Assembly: GCA_030690855.1 (NCBI GenBank)
Contig: JAUYFR010000066.1
Span: forward strand, 1 to 5,339
Length of the DNA stretch: 5,339 nt
Source: Gallionellaceae bacterium
GTDB taxonomy: Bacteria > Pseudomonadota > Gammaproteobacteria > Burkholderiales > Gallionellaceae
Direction of reading: 5' to 3'
Part shown: one piece after another, positions 4,806 through 5,339 of the stretch
Layout of the letters: the number at the start of each line of letters is the position of its first letter
Position numbering within the stretch: the stretch's first letter is position 1
The notes under the pieces: generated by a model
Told to the model about the DNA's origin: nothing
Seen by the model: only the letters and a program-made list of their open reading frames with translations
Database searches by the model: none
Made by a program: the position numbers and the translations under genes

Positions 4806-5339
4806 ATGTCCCATTTGATGAACACCTATGCCCGCCAACCCGTCACCTTCACGCATGGAGAAGGAGTTTGGCTTTGGGATGTTAATGGCAAGCGTTACCT
4901 CGACGCGCTCTCGGGTATCGCCGTAAACACACTCGGCCATGCGCATCCAAAATTCACTGCCGCGCTATCAGCGCAAATTGGCAAGCTAATTCACACTTCG
5001 AACGTTTATCAAGTGCGCGAACAAGAGTTGATCGCGGATAAATTGTGCGAGCTCGCCAAAATGGATGAGGTGTTTCTTTGCAACTCTGGTTGTGAGGCAA
5101 ACGAGGCGGCAATTAAATTGGCGCGACTGTATGGCAATACGCGTGGCATCGACACGCCCACCATTATCGTGATGGAAAAAGCATTTCACGGACGAACTCT
5201 CGCAACGCTTTCGGCTACTGGCAACCGCAAGGTGCAAGCGGGTTTTGAGCCGCTGGTAAAAGGTTTTGTGCGCGTGCCTTACGATGATCTTGAAGCTATT
5301 CATCAGATTGCTCAGCACACGCCGAATATCGTTGCTATC
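4806..5339 (+). CDS. argD: Acetylornithine aminotransferase (ArgD), 3'-truncated by window edge
   Basis: ArgD is a PLP-dependent class III aminotransferase of arginine biosynthesis. It transfers an amino group from glutamate to N-acetylglutamate semialdehyde to give N-acetylornithine. Only the first 178 of roughly 390-400 residues are in the window, and the frame is open to the last base. The start MSHLMNTYARQPV and GEGVWLWDVNGKRYLDALSG (18-37) are typical of the betaproteobacterial enzyme. GHAHP (44-48), HTSN (63-66), the PLP-phosphate loop SGCEANEAAIKLAR (94-107) and KAFHGRTLATLSATG (125-139) follow. The loop has Cys96 where Ala is usual (GAEAN). The PLP lysine lies beyond the edge. ATG 4806 is preferred over ATG 4818 because AGAAAG (4794-4799) lies six bases upstream and nothing precedes 4818. 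I see no convincing promoter or ARG-box in the 46 bases after the rpsT terminator. ArgD rather than a GABA or ornithine aminotransferase is inferred from overall sequence. Confidence 0.93.
   Translation, partial: MSHLMNTYARQPVTFTHGEGVWLWDVNGKRYLDALSGIAVNTLGHAHPKFTAALSAQIGKLIHTSNVYQVREQELIADKLCELAKMDEVFLCNSGCEANEAAIKLARLYGNTRGIDTPTIIVMEKAFHGRTLATLSATGNRKVQAGFEPLVKGFVRVPYDDLEAIHQIAQHTPNIVAI

Noticed and set aside
4478..4825. Minus-strand open frame spanning rpsT, its terminator and the start of argD
   Set aside because: It runs across the terminator hairpin and two real genes; the translation is low-complexity shadow sequence.
4986..5318. 110-codon minus-strand open frame opposite argD
   Set aside because: It is antisense to conserved ArgD motifs, with no ribosome site or recognisable domain.

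Overview
The window looks like a core-genome segment of a betaproteobacterium, most likely in the Nitrosomonadales (Gallionellaceae/Methylophilaceae-like). This is judged from the ArgD, IspD and UDG protein sequences as remembered, the roughly 50% GC composition, and the gene order ispD-ispF followed by tsaB-rimI-UDG; no database search was possible. Apart from the left edge, all recognised genes lie on the + strand.

Left edge (1-172): the first 78 bases read on the minus strand as the N-terminus of a lipoprotein with a clear signal peptide and lipobox, cut off by the window edge. It is divergent from the main operon, and the 94 bases between them must carry both promoters.

Main operon (173-4241): six genes are packed with overlaps or 2-nt gaps. 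They are ispD and ispF (two steps of the MEP isoprenoid pathway), tsaB (t6A tRNA modification), rimI (N-terminal acetyltransferase), a family-4 Fe-S uracil-DNA glycosylase, and a REC-GGDEF diguanylate cyclase. The junctions ispF/tsaB (ATGA), tsaB/rimI (GTGA), rimI/UDG (short overlap) and UDG/dgc (ATGA) suggest translational coupling. The tsaB-rimI-UDG order is a recurring housekeeping arrangement; the c-di-GMP enzyme at the end is the less expected member.

The most unusual structure is inside the UDG gene. The linker between its N-terminal segment and the Fe-S domain contains palindromic REP-like elements: a GTAG tetranucleotide plus a perfect hairpin at 2557-2578, and a longer imperfect hairpin at 2626-2683 ending in the inverted copy of the same 10-mer. 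Both are read through in frame. This looks like REP/BIME-type mobile DNA tolerated as coding sequence.

Right part (4242-5339): a 197-base gap holds an AT-rich inverted repeat and then a well-formed sigma70 promoter with a GC-rich discriminator driving rpsT (ribosomal protein S20). rpsT ends in a strong intrinsic terminator. It is followed by the first 178 codons of argD (acetylornithine aminotransferase, arginine biosynthesis), which runs off the right edge. I found no RNA gene, CRISPR array, insertion-sequence transposase or wholly unknown gene system here.
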